64,000 nucleotides of DNA, taken from Ophthalmolycus amberensis (lineage: Eukaryota; Chordata; Actinopteri; Perciformes; Zoarcidae). The position numbers and the translations under genes were made by a program. The notes beneath the pieces are model-generated. The model did no database searches. It saw only the letters and a program-made list of their open reading frames with translations, and was not told where the DNA came from. Positions 13,301 to 28,300 of the stretch are shown here, in pieces. The number at the start of each line of letters is the position of its first letter. Position 1 is the stretch's first letter. The stretch is from the NCBI GenBank assembly GCA_024529925.1, contig JAFEUB010001196.1, positions 253,024-317,023 of the forward strand, given 5' to 3'.

Positions 13301-16300
13301 GCATAGGGTGGCAGTTAGGGGGTCTTTAGATCCTCAGTTTTCTTAGTTTTTATGTATTCATACATTTTATGTGTATGTGTGTTTGAATCTCTCTCAGTTG
13401 CCTCGACGTGGATAGCAGGGGTGTAACAGACCGGTCTACCCCCAGGCCAAGGCTCAACAGCATTGGGAACCTCTTGAGTCCAGAACCCCCATCCAGCAGC
13501 ATGGAGCTTGTACCAGCCCTATCCAAACAACAACATAGACACTCTAGAACAGCCAGCGAGCTGCTGGGAGAAAGGTAGATAAAGAAACTTAAGACTAAAT
13601 AAAGCCAACAATAATCCACATTGACAGTAGCTACAGGTTTTCACATGACAACCTTGATTTGAGCCTACCTCCAGTAATACCACAATGTTTGCATCATGAA
13701 TGTGTGAAAGGAAAATAATAGTTTTATTTCAGATTGTGTTTTATTTCATCGCTCTTGCCATTGGTTTTAACATTTGTTAAAAGACTGGTGATAATTATCA
13801 ATAATAATGATATTTGAATACAAATTTATGGTTGTGACTTCCCTTTCTCTCTCTGCAGCCAGTTCTTCATTGAGGAGCTAGAACAGAGCAGAGAGTTCTA
13901 TAGCAACCAGAGCCGTCTGCTGAAGCTACTGTTTGCCATGCACAACCTGCTGGCAGCCAATTCAGAGCTAGTCTGCTATTTTATCATAGTGTTAAACAAC
14001 GCGGTCAGTGCCTCTGTGATATCACTGTTCCTCCCCATACTTGTGTTCCTATGGGCTATGTTGGCTGTTCCAAGACCAACCAAGAAGTTTTGGATGACTG
14101 CTATAGTCTACACAGAGGTATGAGCACTGAGAGACACAGACGCACTCAAGAAACTAACTGACTTATTTACCATAAAGCATCACAGGAAAATTGTGCACTA
14201 TTGTTTTCAAAATTTCACTGCATGGATGACAGATACCAACGCAACGGGTTCCAAACAGAACAATATTTTAAAAAATAGCATTGCTCTCTGATCAGAATCA
14301 CAGATTTAAATCCTGCCCCACTTTAATGGAGAGAAAATGTTTTGAAGATTTAACAGATTTTTTAAATAGATCACAGACACACAAAAGAAAGACAAAAACA
14401 TGAGAAGATCTGGATTTCCCTGCCACCGGAATACCTATTTATTCCTATGACATATTCAGTGGTACATTCGCTTATGTTGTCATTGACATGTCATTGTTAT
14501 TATCGCACTTTTTTCCCATTTCTCTCAACATCGCTCTTATTGTATGATTTACAGTTCCATATCATATATTTTATTCACAATTCTAAGCCATCCATCTATC
14601 GTTGGTGGTTCTGCTTTGTACCATCTCTTCACAATGGCCTTATTACAAGCTGCCAACAAGACTCTCAGCAGATATCTGTCTTCACTTAACACAGTATCTC
14701 CTGTCATATCACCAAAGTACAGTACTATACATGACCGACGTATATCAGCCCCTAATTTTGATAATAACCATTTGAATATTTCCCCAAAACTGAGAATGGT
14801 CTATATGTATTGCCCCACATCAACCACTATGGTTGTGCTACAAACAAGTATTTTCTCAGAGTTTTTGGTGAACCTAATCCAACAGTGTTCTCTCAAAGTA
14901 CGTGAGGATGTTGTAGACTGTTGTGTTCTCCAAATATGCAACCATTCATCTTCTGTAATATTAACTCCTAGTTTTTTTCCATTTCATCTATAATGTTGTA
15001 TTTCCGTTTCTCTCCATTAAGTGCTAATATAATGCAGATATTCTATATTTCTTTGAATTGTAAACTCCAAATATGGTTTTAATCATTCCATTTTAATGAA
15101 AATTTACATTGTGCTTTATTTCTGTGACATACAAGTGCAAAAACAAGCTGTAAACACAACATTTGACATTGTATCAAATAATGGCAATAAAATAATTACA
15201 ATAACAATTTATACTGTAAATAATAAAATAATTGTATTCAGGAAGGGCTGCTGTGGCATGGTGAAAGGCAAACTCAGACTCAACCATACAATTTTGATCC
15301 CATTATCTTAAACTTTTGAAGCATCTCCTATGTTTGTTCATCTTACAACATGAGATATTACCTGTGATGTGTGATGTTCCCTTGTCTGTGCTCTTTTCGG
15401 GACTGACATGGCTGTATTGCTGTGTTGTTCTCTTTCCAGGTGATGGTGGTGGTGAAATACCTTTTCCAGTTTGGATTTTTTCCTTGGAACAGTGTTTATG
15501 AGATGACTTTAAATGAAGACAAACCTTTCTTCCCACCTCGCATCCTGGGCCTGGAGAAGACTGACAATTACATCAGATATGATCTTCTTCAACTGCTGGC
15601 TCTGTTCTTCCACAGATCCCTTCTCATGGTCAGTTAGTATTCACAGTGATTACAGTGATGAAAACCATTATTTATTATTCCTTTCCTTGATTTCAGAAAT
15701 AATTAACAAAAAAAGCCTTCATTTGACTTTTGTATTTCAAATTTCATCAGCTATAGCTTATCAATGAATTATCTGCCTACCGGTACTCTGTTTAGCTTTG
15801 ACAAGTGCAATACCACCTGCGACAGGAAAATCTCTCCATTATTATCTGGAGAGCCTCTAGACAGAACATGCAGAAGGATAAAATGATAAAACTGTTAAGT
15901 AGGTACAACATAATAAATATTACTATATGATAAATAAAGACTTAGTTTAAGTTCAATAAAGCCATGACATCCAAAACAACAAAAACATGTGAATTGCTTT
16001 AGAAACATAAACAAAATATATTGATGTAACATACAAGAATATGTATGTTTTAAGTCCCTATATGATAATAAAGAAATGTTAGAGGGCTTACATTTTTTAA
16101 ATATATTGAATATCAAAAACTAATATCATTAGCTGAGATGGTTAGTAAAGGGAAAACCCCACTGTTCATTATTTTATTTGGCCACATATGCGTTCATCAA
16201 ATACAACTACCTCACTGCTATGAAACTAGAGGCCTACGGCTATCCAAGAGGAAAAGTCAGCATTTCTTACTTTCAGCGTCTTCTCATCAATTGATGTTGA

Positions 16301-19300
16301 GAAACAGAATTGTTCTTGGAATGCAGGGTAAAGCTATAGTTAAATTTTACTTCATCCAGGACAATTTCATCCTCCCACATTTGTATTTTTGTCTGTCATC
16401 TTGTGTGTGTCTGTACAGCGTTATGGCCTGTGGGACCACGAGGGCCCCCTGGAGGAGCAGAGCCCCTCACCAGAAAGTTGTAAGGATGAAGGTAAAAATA
16501 GAGAAGGAGATGAAGATGGAAGGAAGAAGGATGGTAGAGAAGAAGAGGAGGAGGGCAGAGTCAGCTCAACATCTACTGAACTGGACCAACTTCAAAAGGT
16601 TGGTTCACATACTTGATATTAGTTGCTATTGGTTACTGCCCTATCAATAACAAAGACTATGTTCTTGGCCATTGACTAAAGCAGTGACATCATGTAATAC
16701 TATTAGCAGACTTATTTTTAAAGATGTTAGACTACTTTCCTAGTTTTTTTAAATCAATTGTTTATCACTTTAGGATAATGTGGACTATGTTGAACCAAGT
16801 ACCAGCTCTGCTGCTGGTACCACACAACCTCCTGCAACTGAACCAACAGCCAGTGGGTCAAAGGATGGGCATGAAACTCCATCTGGGCTAACTCCCAGCA
16901 GACCGAGGGAGGATAAGATGTTGGGAGACGATGAGCAGGTGATAAAGGAAGTCCCAAAGAAAAGCAGCAGTATTCGCTTCCGCAAGAAACCTAAAAAAGC
17001 CAAAGAACAACTCAGCAAAGGTTTGTGGCTCCATTATGTGTGGACTGTGTGACTCATAACATTGACACCAGCACAACTTCCCACAACTACTCATCACTTT
17101 TCATGTGAACAATCATGTGAATTTGTTTATTATTGTGTCTAGTCCCATTCAATGATGGCAGTTTTTCTCTTTGCCTTGTGTGGCTATTTCAAGCACATAG
17201 GAACAGGTTTGCCTTCAGACGTCAGATCCTCCCAAACATCGACAGTGGGGTCAGATCATTTTGGAAAAGCCTTGTGTTCATATCCCCAGTCCCTGTGTCA
17301 CTACCGAGGACTGTTTTAACTATAGTCAAAGTGGCTTTGAAAGTTCCAAGCTGATAAAAAGTACTTGAGTGCACCATTCATTTTGGTCTCTGTGAGGCCA
17401 GACTGTCGCTGGGAAATTGGTGCTGGTTCAGTGCAATACCATTCAGTTGCCTGAAGGCTGCACCTTTGTGGGACATGTCTCTCAGGTGGAAGGAAGATAT
17501 TAGCTGTATCCCAATTATAATTATTATAAAGAATAAATAATAGCTGAGCTACAGGAATATTCATAACTATCTGTATTTTCTGTTACAAATACCAATGTTA
17601 CTTTTGGAAGCGTAACAGTAAATTAAGCAATAAGCCAAATGAGGCCGTGTTTACAAGGATTTTACAACAGCATTCATATGCAGATATCTGTGTATTGAGA
17701 TTATCTCTGGGCTTTATCATTTGGACCACAACACAGTAACATAGCACGTGTAACAAAGAGAAAATGTGTTTCATGTCCGGTTTGGACTGTTCCAGTGGAG
17801 CCCACAGTTGAGACTGCAGATCCCTGTGAAGCAGAACCAGTGAAGGAGAAGCAGAAAGGCAATCGGAGAGAGGCAGCCAGTCAAAGATTGCTGGCTGCGG
17901 GATACAAGATAAAACAAGTCTTCCTCTCTGGGTGAGTTGGATATAGAGACTATAATGTCAACATATGCCGAAGTCACCAAGTCACCCTCTAAGATCATTT
18001 ATAAAAATAGCTTACATTAACAGCTAATTATACCGTCATTTATTCAGATATTTATACAAATAATTTAGTTGCAATCCAAAGAGGGATTAAAAACAGTGTA
18101 AAGGGTTACTGAGTCATTAGTTTTCCCACTAATACAATGGTTTATTTCATGCCAATTTGTTTTCCTTTGCAGTATTCAGAGTGTTTACAGGCCAACGCAG
18201 GGATTCTTCAGGGGTATTCTCCATGCTGAGTATCGGGCTGCCACCGATGTCTATGCTCTCATGTTTCTGACTGATGTTGTTGACTTCATCATCATAGTCT
18301 TTGGCTTTTGGGCATTTGGGGTGAGAGATGGATGGAAGTTGTAATTTTGTAATTATTTATTAATTATCAATGATTTACATTATTGAAAATATAAATATTT
18401 TATAGAGAAAATCCAACATGACACACACGTCTCTCACCTTCAGAAACACAGTGCAGCAGCTGATATAGCCTCCACCCTGTCAGAAGACCAGGTTCCTGAG
18501 GCCTTCCTGGTGATGCTGCTCCTTCAGTTCAGCACCATGATCATCGACAGAGCCTTGTACCTGCGCAAGGCTGTCTTGGGAAAACTCATCTTCCAGGTTC
18601 AGTTCATGTATTCAGATTATTAGCATTTATGTATCTTTTGGAGGGGCCAAGAGTGGCCTGCACCATTTGTTAGGATGACCAGAGTTGTCTCCTGTCGTTA
18701 CTTCCTTCCAGGTGATTCTTGTGTTTGGGATCCACCTGTGGATGTTCTTCATCTTGCCTGCTGTGACTGAAAGGTGAAGTCAAAATATATCATGTATTTC
18801 TTCTATTATTGGAGTATTGATGGTATTACTGGTTATTACCAATGAACTAAATCACAGCGAGTGACTTGTAATTTGGGTTGTCTTGGTAAAAGGTTAGAGT
18901 AAAAAGGCATCATTCTGATAAAACCAAACCATATATGGGTTGAGTCTTCAGCATACTACTGCAAATTAGATTATTAAGAAATTATTCTTCCTTGTTTCTC
19001 CTCTCTGTTCAGGAAGTTCAATCAGAATTTTGTGGCCCAGCTCTGGTACTTTGTCAAGTGTATTTACTTCGGCCTGTCAGCCTATCAGATCCGCTGTGGA
19101 TACCCCACTCGTATCCTTGGCAACATCCTCACCAAGAAATACAACCACCTCAACCTGTTTCTCTTCCAAGGGTATGGACACAAAGCCAGTCTGCAGCTTT
19201 GTTTTTAGTTCTCTTTTAAGGATGATATCTACAATCCAGTAGAAACAGTATGTGTATCTATAATGACAGAGATTAGGTGCACCTTTATCATTACTACAGG

Positions 19301-22300
19301 ACACAGAGTGTTAAATAGGTCAAGAATCAGCATATAGTATATTGGCATTATTATATTAATATTGTGCTTATGTGTGAGTGTAGGTTCCGTTTGGTGCCAT
19401 TCTTGGTGGAGCTGCGAGCAGTGATGGATTGGGTTTGGACTGACACCACCCTGTCTCTGTCAAACTGGATGTGTGTGGAGGACATTTATGCCAACATCTT
19501 CATCATTAAATGCAGCCGTGAGACAGAGAAGGTATGAAGTGTATGAGTACTGTGATATGATTATACCAGACCAAATGACTGGTATAAGGGTACTTGGGGA
19601 GGCAAATTCAATCAAAGGGGAGAGGCAGTAACTCTTCACAATCAGTAACAACAAAATGTTTTCATTATCAAAACCAAACCACACTAGCACCAGTCTCTCT
19701 AAATATTCAGACTCTCATTCACTCCAATGGAAGCCCATGTGACTGACGACTTCAGCATATGTTTCCTGTTTTGTTGTGATCGATTGGCAACTAAACCATC
19801 CAGTCTGTGATCACTGATCAATATTAAGTTAATATCTATATCACATCCTTTTTTTAGGCTGAGTGCAAGGCAATTTTTCATTGACAGATGACTAATGTGA
19901 CTGTGCCTTACACATTTGGTTAAACTTGTGGATTTTATCATCAATGTGAGACGTTTCAATTTGAATGACCCCATGGTCTTAAGTCTCAGGATAGACTTTT
20001 TAACCCTACAACTGGCACCACCTTGTCTACACTGGCTGGTTTGAAAGCAGCACAGCAGGACCTCTGTCAGTGTCAACACTGGATCTGTAAAGTGACAGTA
20101 CTGCTGTGAACCCAGAAGTGTTTCAGCATTCTCAGCCCAATACACAATCACATACTTACATCTGAAAGAAGAAAACTGCATGAAGACTCAAAGCTTCAAA
20201 AGACCTCCAGGTTTCAGTTACATGTGTACAGTATACATGATGCATGATTATACATCAGGTGTAGAAAGATGGACTGATTCAGATGTCCGTCAGTCTCTGA
20301 ATTCCAGCTAAAAGGTGTTCAGTGAAGTAACCCTGTTGTAAGGCTCTATGTTTAGCAATATTTTGTACATTCTGTCTGCTTTTGTACTGCAGGGTGGTAT
20401 GAACATTGCAGCCTCTAGGGGCCACTGGTGGCATTTAAAACGTTTAGTCACGTTAATTACATAGTAACCCAATTAAATACAAATATCTTAAACATTTTTC
20501 GCTGCTTATCCATGGCCGAGTTGCAGTGGCAGCAGTCTAAACAAGGTAGTCCGAACATCCATCCAACGGTCTTATGAAGCCAACAGAAGCGCATGCTGTG
20601 CCTTGACATCCTATCCATGACGATCACAAACAAAAAATATAGACACCACGGAGAGATGGTCCACTGTTCCACTGCAAGGTCCAAATCCTCATTGCTTTTT
20701 CTCAATCTGAGGTTCCACACACGCTTCGTTGACCACTGAAATACATGTCCGCTGCTTTAGAAGACCTGTGGCCAACCAAGCCGAAAAGGTCTCTTCGCAG
20801 ATTCTCAGGCTGCAACCACAATTCGGAACAGCAAACTCCACAATAGATGCTTGGAACATGGCCTACTTGGATTCCATGTCCCCAACCTCGCGCGGAATGC
20901 ACAAAACATTCTTCCAGACTGGGACCTCCTTCAGACGTTCACAGTTGACCCTCACTACATGTTTTACCAGGTCTGTCCAACAGTCTCGCTGCTACCTGAT
21001 CCAACTAACCATTAGGTGGTGATCAGTTGACTGCTCTGCTCTTCTCCTCTCCCAAGTGTCCAAGTCATACTACTGTATGCCCAACAATATAGACTGTGGC
21101 TGGTACCATGCCATCTGCTACACTAGCTTTGGTTCCTTCCTTACCAGAGAGGTGACGTTCCATGTTCCTGTAACCAGTTTATGGTGCCTGGGGTCAGCAG
21201 GCTGAGCTTCCCTCTCAGGTCTCAAGGAGGATGGCACAGCTCCAACATTGCCATTGTATTCAGGGTCTATCATTGCTCTTAGTCTGACCCCTCACCTGGG
21301 AACAATTTGCCATTGGAGTCCATACCAAGGGCTATTGCCAGGGACACAAAAACCCACTGCCAGGTTCCTTTACATTTTGTTTGCCTTTTTTAGCATTATA
21401 AGTAAAGAAAATACTCAACATTGTACGTTTAAAAATAATTAATATTTATTTTCTCTAAAACAAATTATATTTTCTACCCTCAGAAATACCCACAGCCCAA
21501 AGGACAGAAGAAGAAGAAGATAGTGAAATATGGCATGGGTGGACTCATCATCTTCTTCTTGATCTGCATCATCTGGTTTCCCCTTCTCTTCATTTCATTG
21601 GTCAGATCAGTTGTGGGTGTGGTCAACCATCCCATTGATGTCACCGTGACTGTCAAGCTGGGAGGATATGAGGTAATCGACATTTCATATTGCATTCTCT
21701 TCTACTGTCTCTTAAAACAGAAAAAAATCAACAGAAAATATTCTGACGAATCTAAATCAATAGCAGAGCTGCTGCTTAATACAATTTGACAACAAGCCAC
21801 CCAAAACTGCTTTCTGGGTACTGATAAATTGCTGAGACAAATGGAATAAACACTGATATATTAATGATTATTCAAGAATTCAGTGATCCTTTTTTTGTCA
21901 TTATGCAACACAGGGATACGAAATGAAATGCAGTTGTTGCCGATTTGCAACATGAGAAAAACAATGTAATAAATTAAACAATAGTGCATTCCTGTAGTGT
22001 GTTTTCTAAATTTGCATCAGGAAAAATGCAAACAGCAGCAACAAAAACAATTATCTGGTCAGATAACATCCGGCATCTTAATATTAAACTTACAACTTTG
22101 ACTATGTTTGAGCACCATATGGCTTGCCAATGCAATCATGAATTTTTAAATTCTAAAGTGAAATCACATTAACAGATGTGGCTGTGACTATGGCTAAGTG
22201 GAGAGCAGGGTCGTCCTTCAATCAGAGGATCGGCGGTTCCATACATACACCATGTGCCTACGGTGTATGTATGTGAATAGTGTGAATGGGTGATTGATGA

Positions 22301-25300
22301 CAAATACTGTGAAAATGCTTTGAGTGGTCAGAAAGAGTAGAAAAGCGCTATACAAGTACATTTTTACCATTTAATTAGGGTTATCCCAGATTCAGATTAA
22401 AACTACAGAAAGCCAGTGTTACAGTACAAACCGGGGATTTGGAGTTTGAAAGACATGGACGTTTTTGTGACTCCATGGAATTCTGTTGTACATTTTGAGG
22501 CTGTACTTGTTCTGATCATCTGGCAGGTACATCTACCGCCAGTAAATTGGGAAATCCCATAGATTATCATTACCGGTAGACGTCTCTGTCAGTCGTCCTT
22601 ACTATCCACATCCCAGATCAGATTATAGTATGCAAAAATTAGGCCAAATGTCATCCACAGATGGAAATCAATTCAGTAGCAATGGATCTTTACAGTCTAC
22701 CTATAGTACAGTCAAAGTGAATATAGGTGCAAATGACATAGTGAGACACGGTATATAAAATGTGCATAATCCACTGATGTATTTTTTTCTATGTGTATGT
22801 CTAGTCCCTGTTTACCATGAGTGTGCAGCAGCAGTCCATCCAGCCCTTTACACAGGGTGAATATGACCAACTCACCAAAGAATTTGGAGACAATGCGGTG
22901 CGTACTGATTTCAGTTTGATTGATATGTTTGTCTGTTTGTGCTGCTACTGTCTTTCTTTCCTGCTTTCTTAGCGTTGTAGTAAATAAAAACAATTATCAC
23001 AGAGGTTCTTTATAGTTCTGTCAGGCTACGTGTAGCATTCTCTAGTGTATTTAAACAGTTACGTCATTCTGTGGACATGAACATGAGTTATACATGTTTC
23101 AGGTTCACTGCCAAGAATCCCTTTTGATAGTTCAAATCACAATTCCTCATAATATGGACTAAATTATTTGTTTTAGCATGCACAGCTCTCACAGATGCTC
23201 AAATTAACAGGACTGTTTCTGCTGGAACTGTGTGTGTGTGTGTGTGTGTGTGTGCGTGCGTGCGCGTGCGTGTGTGTATCCTACTTGAGTTGCTGTCTCT
23301 CTGTATATCTATTTTTCATGCATAATTTTGTGTGTATGTGCATTTAGAAAGCCATGCAGTTCATCACGCTCTACAGTTATGATGATATCGTGACGGCCAT
23401 GATTGAAGGAAGTTCAGGATCCGTATGGAGGATCAGCCCTCCCAGCAGACAGGAAGTCATTAAAGAACTACTTGGAAGTCCTGTTGACCTAACACTACGC
23501 CTGGCCTGGACTTTCCAGAGGTAAAACCTTTACTCTCCTCATAACAAAATGTCATTATACTATTGTCACGGGAGTTCACAGTTAGGACCCAATAGCAAGA
23601 CCACAGGAGACAGAAGTTGGTATAAACAGGTTTTATTTAGCCTAAATAAGGACAGGACAGGAAGGCATGATGTCCCGTGGCTCGACACCAGAGAGTAGGC
23701 AGATCGACAGTGTGAGTCCCGTGGCTCGACACCGGAGGGCTGGCAGCTTGACGGCGTGCGTAGTCCGTTTAACACAAGGAGGGCAGAAGATGCTACGGGG
23801 TTGAAGCGGGTGAAAGACGGTACGGCCTGACAACCCTAGACTGCAGGACCAGAGTTTATATAGTGTCAGGGGAATCGTTAGTGGGACCTGAGTCTGGTGT
23901 GTCAGGCTGCAGGAGGTGATTAGCTGAAGTAGCTGCAGCTGTGTGGCCATGGGAGGTGTCTGGTCTGACAGGGCTGGAGTGTTAACGTGGGCACCAGGGA
24001 AAAGCACCCAAATACAGACAAACGGGCTGTCACAATCGGAGAGCAGGCAATGGGAGAAGGACACAAACGCAGTGAAAGATGAGGAGGCAGGCATGGAACA
24101 CCAGGCAATAAATAGAGCAAACTGGAACTTAACTCTAAAAGAAAGCAATGGAACAAAGCAACATTATATATATGAATATACTGACATGGTGATTGGAGAA
24201 TTAGACACCTGACGCCCTGTTTCAGAAAGCAGGTTTAACAAACTCTGAGTCTAACCTTGAACTCTGAGTTGACTAACCCTTAAATGGGAAACTCTGCGTT
24301 TTCAGTTCCAGAAAAGCTGATCAGAGTTTGTTCAATCAACTCTGCGTTTGTTCACTCTGAGTTAAGCTTGCGCGTGGTGAATGAATAAAGCCATCATCAA
24401 TGGAGCTCCGATACCACGATTCACCATGGCAACAGGTAAATAAGGCAGGGTCTCCATTTGAATCCAGTGGACATAGAGATATTAATGCATGTAGGCTATA
24501 TATGGACTGTGCAAATGTATCTCTGAAAAAGAGCCTGAGTCAGAGTTTCAATAAGTTTACACAATAAAGTTCTATTCAGTGTTGTAATATTAGAATATGT
24601 GGGCAAATGTGCTTCAATACGCAATCAATGAGAAAATAATTTAGTGTGTCTGGATTTGTAAGACAGAGAGAAACTCAGGGTTTGTTGAAGAAAACCTGCC
24701 AGCGAACAGTTTAGGTTCACAGAGTCATTGTAACGTCTCAGTCTGAGTTTATCTGGCGGACAGGTGGAGAATGGCAATGACAAAGCTTCATACAAATGCA
24801 TTGGTCTAGGGAAGTGGGAATGTGGCTGAAAGGCAAAAATGAAAACAACAACAACTAACTGTGCACTGTGCAGTAGGATTTCAGTTATTTTGGCCTGCAG
24901 GTTCAGTCATCCTAGATGGTATCAGCGTTTTTTTTAAATGAAAACGGAAAATGTAATTGCTATTACATCTAAAACTCATGTAAATGTGAACTCGTTTTTT
25001 AACGTGGTGGAAGGCCCAATAAATAAACATGAAAAGAATAGCACCGACTGCACTAAAGTAAACTGTACACTATTTAGTATACTGATGATTACAAATTATA
25101 GCCTGCATTAAGTCTGACAAGCTTTCAGGAGTATGTGATGACCTAAAAGAGCCACCATGTAAAAGATACAGCTTTTTATAGTATGTTACAACATTGATTT
25201 CTTCTGCCACCACCCTTAGACAAAACAATCTTTTGCCCATTAATTTATAATACCAACATTAAAATAGACTGTAGCACATACAAACCACATAGAGTATAAA

Positions 25301-28300
25301 TGTCCTATGAGATACTTTGAGATAATAAAAGTAATATTTTGTGGATAGCTATTACATCTAATTGCCTTCACTTTTCATTATGTATTTTTACTTTCTAAAG
25401 GCTGACTGCATCCATCTCTCTTTCTTTCTTAATGTTTCTGTCTCTGACAGGGACTTAGGTAAAGGAGGGACGGTTGAACACACATTTGACAAACACTCTA
25501 TAGCCCTGGAACCTGGAAACCCAGTAAGAGCAGATCTGGCCTCACTACTGGTTGGCAATCGCACCAAGCCTGTGTAGGTATACCCCCTGGAAGGATGTTT
25601 ATGTAAACACTAGTGTTTTGTGTTTTAGATAATACACATAGTTGTATCTTACAATTGGTGTCTTGTCTCTTTCCCAGGCATGTTCCTAATATACTCCCGA
25701 ACTACATCCGTGCCCCCAATGGAGCTGAAGCCAAACCAGTCAATCAACTATATAAAGGTCAGAGATAATTTAGTTACTGTGTAAATGTATGCAATTTTTC
25801 ATAGCATGAAACATATTACAGACAGAATAATTTCCACCAGTCATGGAAAGGGCAGCCAAAATACCCAAATCAGTTATGGTTACTCTCTACAAAGTACAGT
25901 AGAGAGTAATAGTTCCGACAAGCAGGTTTTCCATAAGGAAACATTAGGTCAATGGTTAACATGAAAATGTAATTATATCATTGACAAAAGTTGTCCAGTC
26001 CATACAGTGTCTAACATGTGAGCGTATCCTCTAACTGGATTTTACCAACTTGGTGTCACAGATCACAACAATAATATCACAATGCTGGTAAAGTGCCTGT
26101 TTGGGTGCTTGCATTAGGTTATTCAATTCAATTGTATTTATAGAGCCCAAAATTCATAAATTGAGAGGGCTTTACAATCTATACGACATCCTCTGTCCTT
26201 GGACCCTCCCATCCGATAAGGACCCCCCCCCCCCTCTTTATATTACAGTTACTATACATACATAGTCTCAGACTAGGTAAAAGCATTTGTGTTTTGTATT
26301 CAAACCTTAAAGTATCTGTTTTGACACAGCTGATTGTTTGTCTTGTAGGTAATGAAGATGGTTACCTGAATATAACCCTGTCCCTGAAGAGTGACAGGTC
26401 ACTGAATGGCAGTGGGAACCAGGAGTGGTGGGACATTGCCATTGCAGGTTGTGCATCCTCCTCATGTGGGGTTTTACCCATAGTCATATTCAATGACAAA
26501 GTCAGTCCACCCAGCCTGGGTTTTCTGGCTGGATACGGGTAAGGAACCCACACTCACAAACATTTACAAGGGTTGGATATGTACATTTTTAATATTCATA
26601 GAATAAAAGGAGCCATGTAAAATAAGTTAAAGATGGTCCAAGGTTCAGGATCACTTTGGTTCTAGCTAAAATCCAGGAATAACCACCAGAGCCCCGTTCA
26701 CTGAACAACGGGGATGCACAGGCATATAAAGAGTCTACAAATCATCCATCCATTCTTCTATTTTCAACTGCTTATTTGGAACCGGGTCGTGGCGGCAGCA
26801 GGCTAAGCAAAGTATTGCGGACGTCCCTCTCCCCAGCAGCATTTTTCAGCTCTACCTGGGGAATCCCGAGTCATACCACTAGTGCTCAATCGTACACATA
26901 GCAAGAGACTGCCTAAAATGCTATGAATAAGAAAAATATTTAATTTAGGGATGGTAACTGCAACCCGGTAATACCTGCAACCCGGGGGCGACCGTGGCTC
27001 ACTGGATTAAGAGGGTCGTCTGGGAACCGGAAGGTCAACGGTTCGATCCCCGACTGGGACGTGTCACGTGTCGAAGTGTACCTGAGCAATACACTGAACC
27101 CCCGGCTCCCCGGGCGCCGATCAATGGCAGCCCACTGCTCCCTATATACAGGGATGGGTCAAATGCAGTAGTCAAATTTCGTGTAAATGTATATGACAAT
27201 AAAAATGGTTTCTTCTTTCTTCTCTTCTAATAAACATACACCGGAGCTTAAGACAACAGATCAGAGAGGGAGATAGTGAAGTGAACCAGGTGAAGTTGAG
27301 TTGACTACACCAACCTGTTCAACAATACACCTGTTCAAAAAGCATAAACATGTAGAAAAGGGATATTTTAATCTAATCTGTCCCCAATCTCTCATCAGGG
27401 GCCGCTATGTTTAACCAATGACAGAGTGCTAACAAGGCTAATACTGCAGTACCAAGTTTTTAAAGTTGCTTCTTAATAACGGCTCTGAATGATTTGAAGT
27501 TCCCTCTAATAAGCACTGTTACTGTGTTCGTGTCCGGGGATTTCATTGTGAAGGTAGGAAGGAGTGAGCTGTTGTTAACAAGGTTGTGATAATAAAGTCG
27601 TTGCCGTCTTTGTGCAGGCTGTGGAGCCTTTGTGTTATTATTTTATTACCATCAGAAAATGCAGGCGCAATGTAACCCTCGGCTACAACTGGGGGTTGCT
27701 GTGGCTGGTAGAGCGGGTCAACTTTAAATCAAAAGATTGGCGGGTTGTTCCCGAGACTCGGCTCTTGATATCCATACTGTTCCCTTCTTCATTGTAAATA
27801 TCATTTTTCTTTTCTCTCCTTTCAGGATCATGGGTCTTTATGTGTCTGTGGTCTTAGTCATTGGGAAGTTTGTGCGTGGCTCCTTCAGTGAGATCTCCCA
27901 TTCCATCATGTTTGAGGAGCTGCCCTGTGTGGACCGCATTCTGAAGCTCTGCACAGACATCTTTCTGGTGTGTGCATATTAACACACACATTATGTATTT
28001 ACTGTACTCGTGCACACACATATCAGGAATTGAGTAAAATGTGTTTTCCAGATTTTAATTAGCAGTTCTTGAACCAAGAATTATGGAATATTTCCATGAT
28101 TATGTTCATTAGCATATATTTTTTTAATAACGGGTCCTCAAAACACACATGGTTGATGCCATATTGTTGGGAGTGTCATGGAAAATAATTTCTTTATAAT
28201 CCTCATCCACAAGCTATTGTTTCTGTGTGATTCAGGTGCGTGAGACAGGAGAGCTGGAGCTAGAAGAGGAACTTTACTGCAAACTAATCTTCCTCTATCG

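Noticed and set aside
14544..14993. 149-codon open frame as a gene
   Set aside because: No start context, no domain, located in an AT-rich intron.
23566..24156. Minus-strand frames up to 168 codons
   Set aside because: No recognisable protein; they lie in an interspersed repeat.
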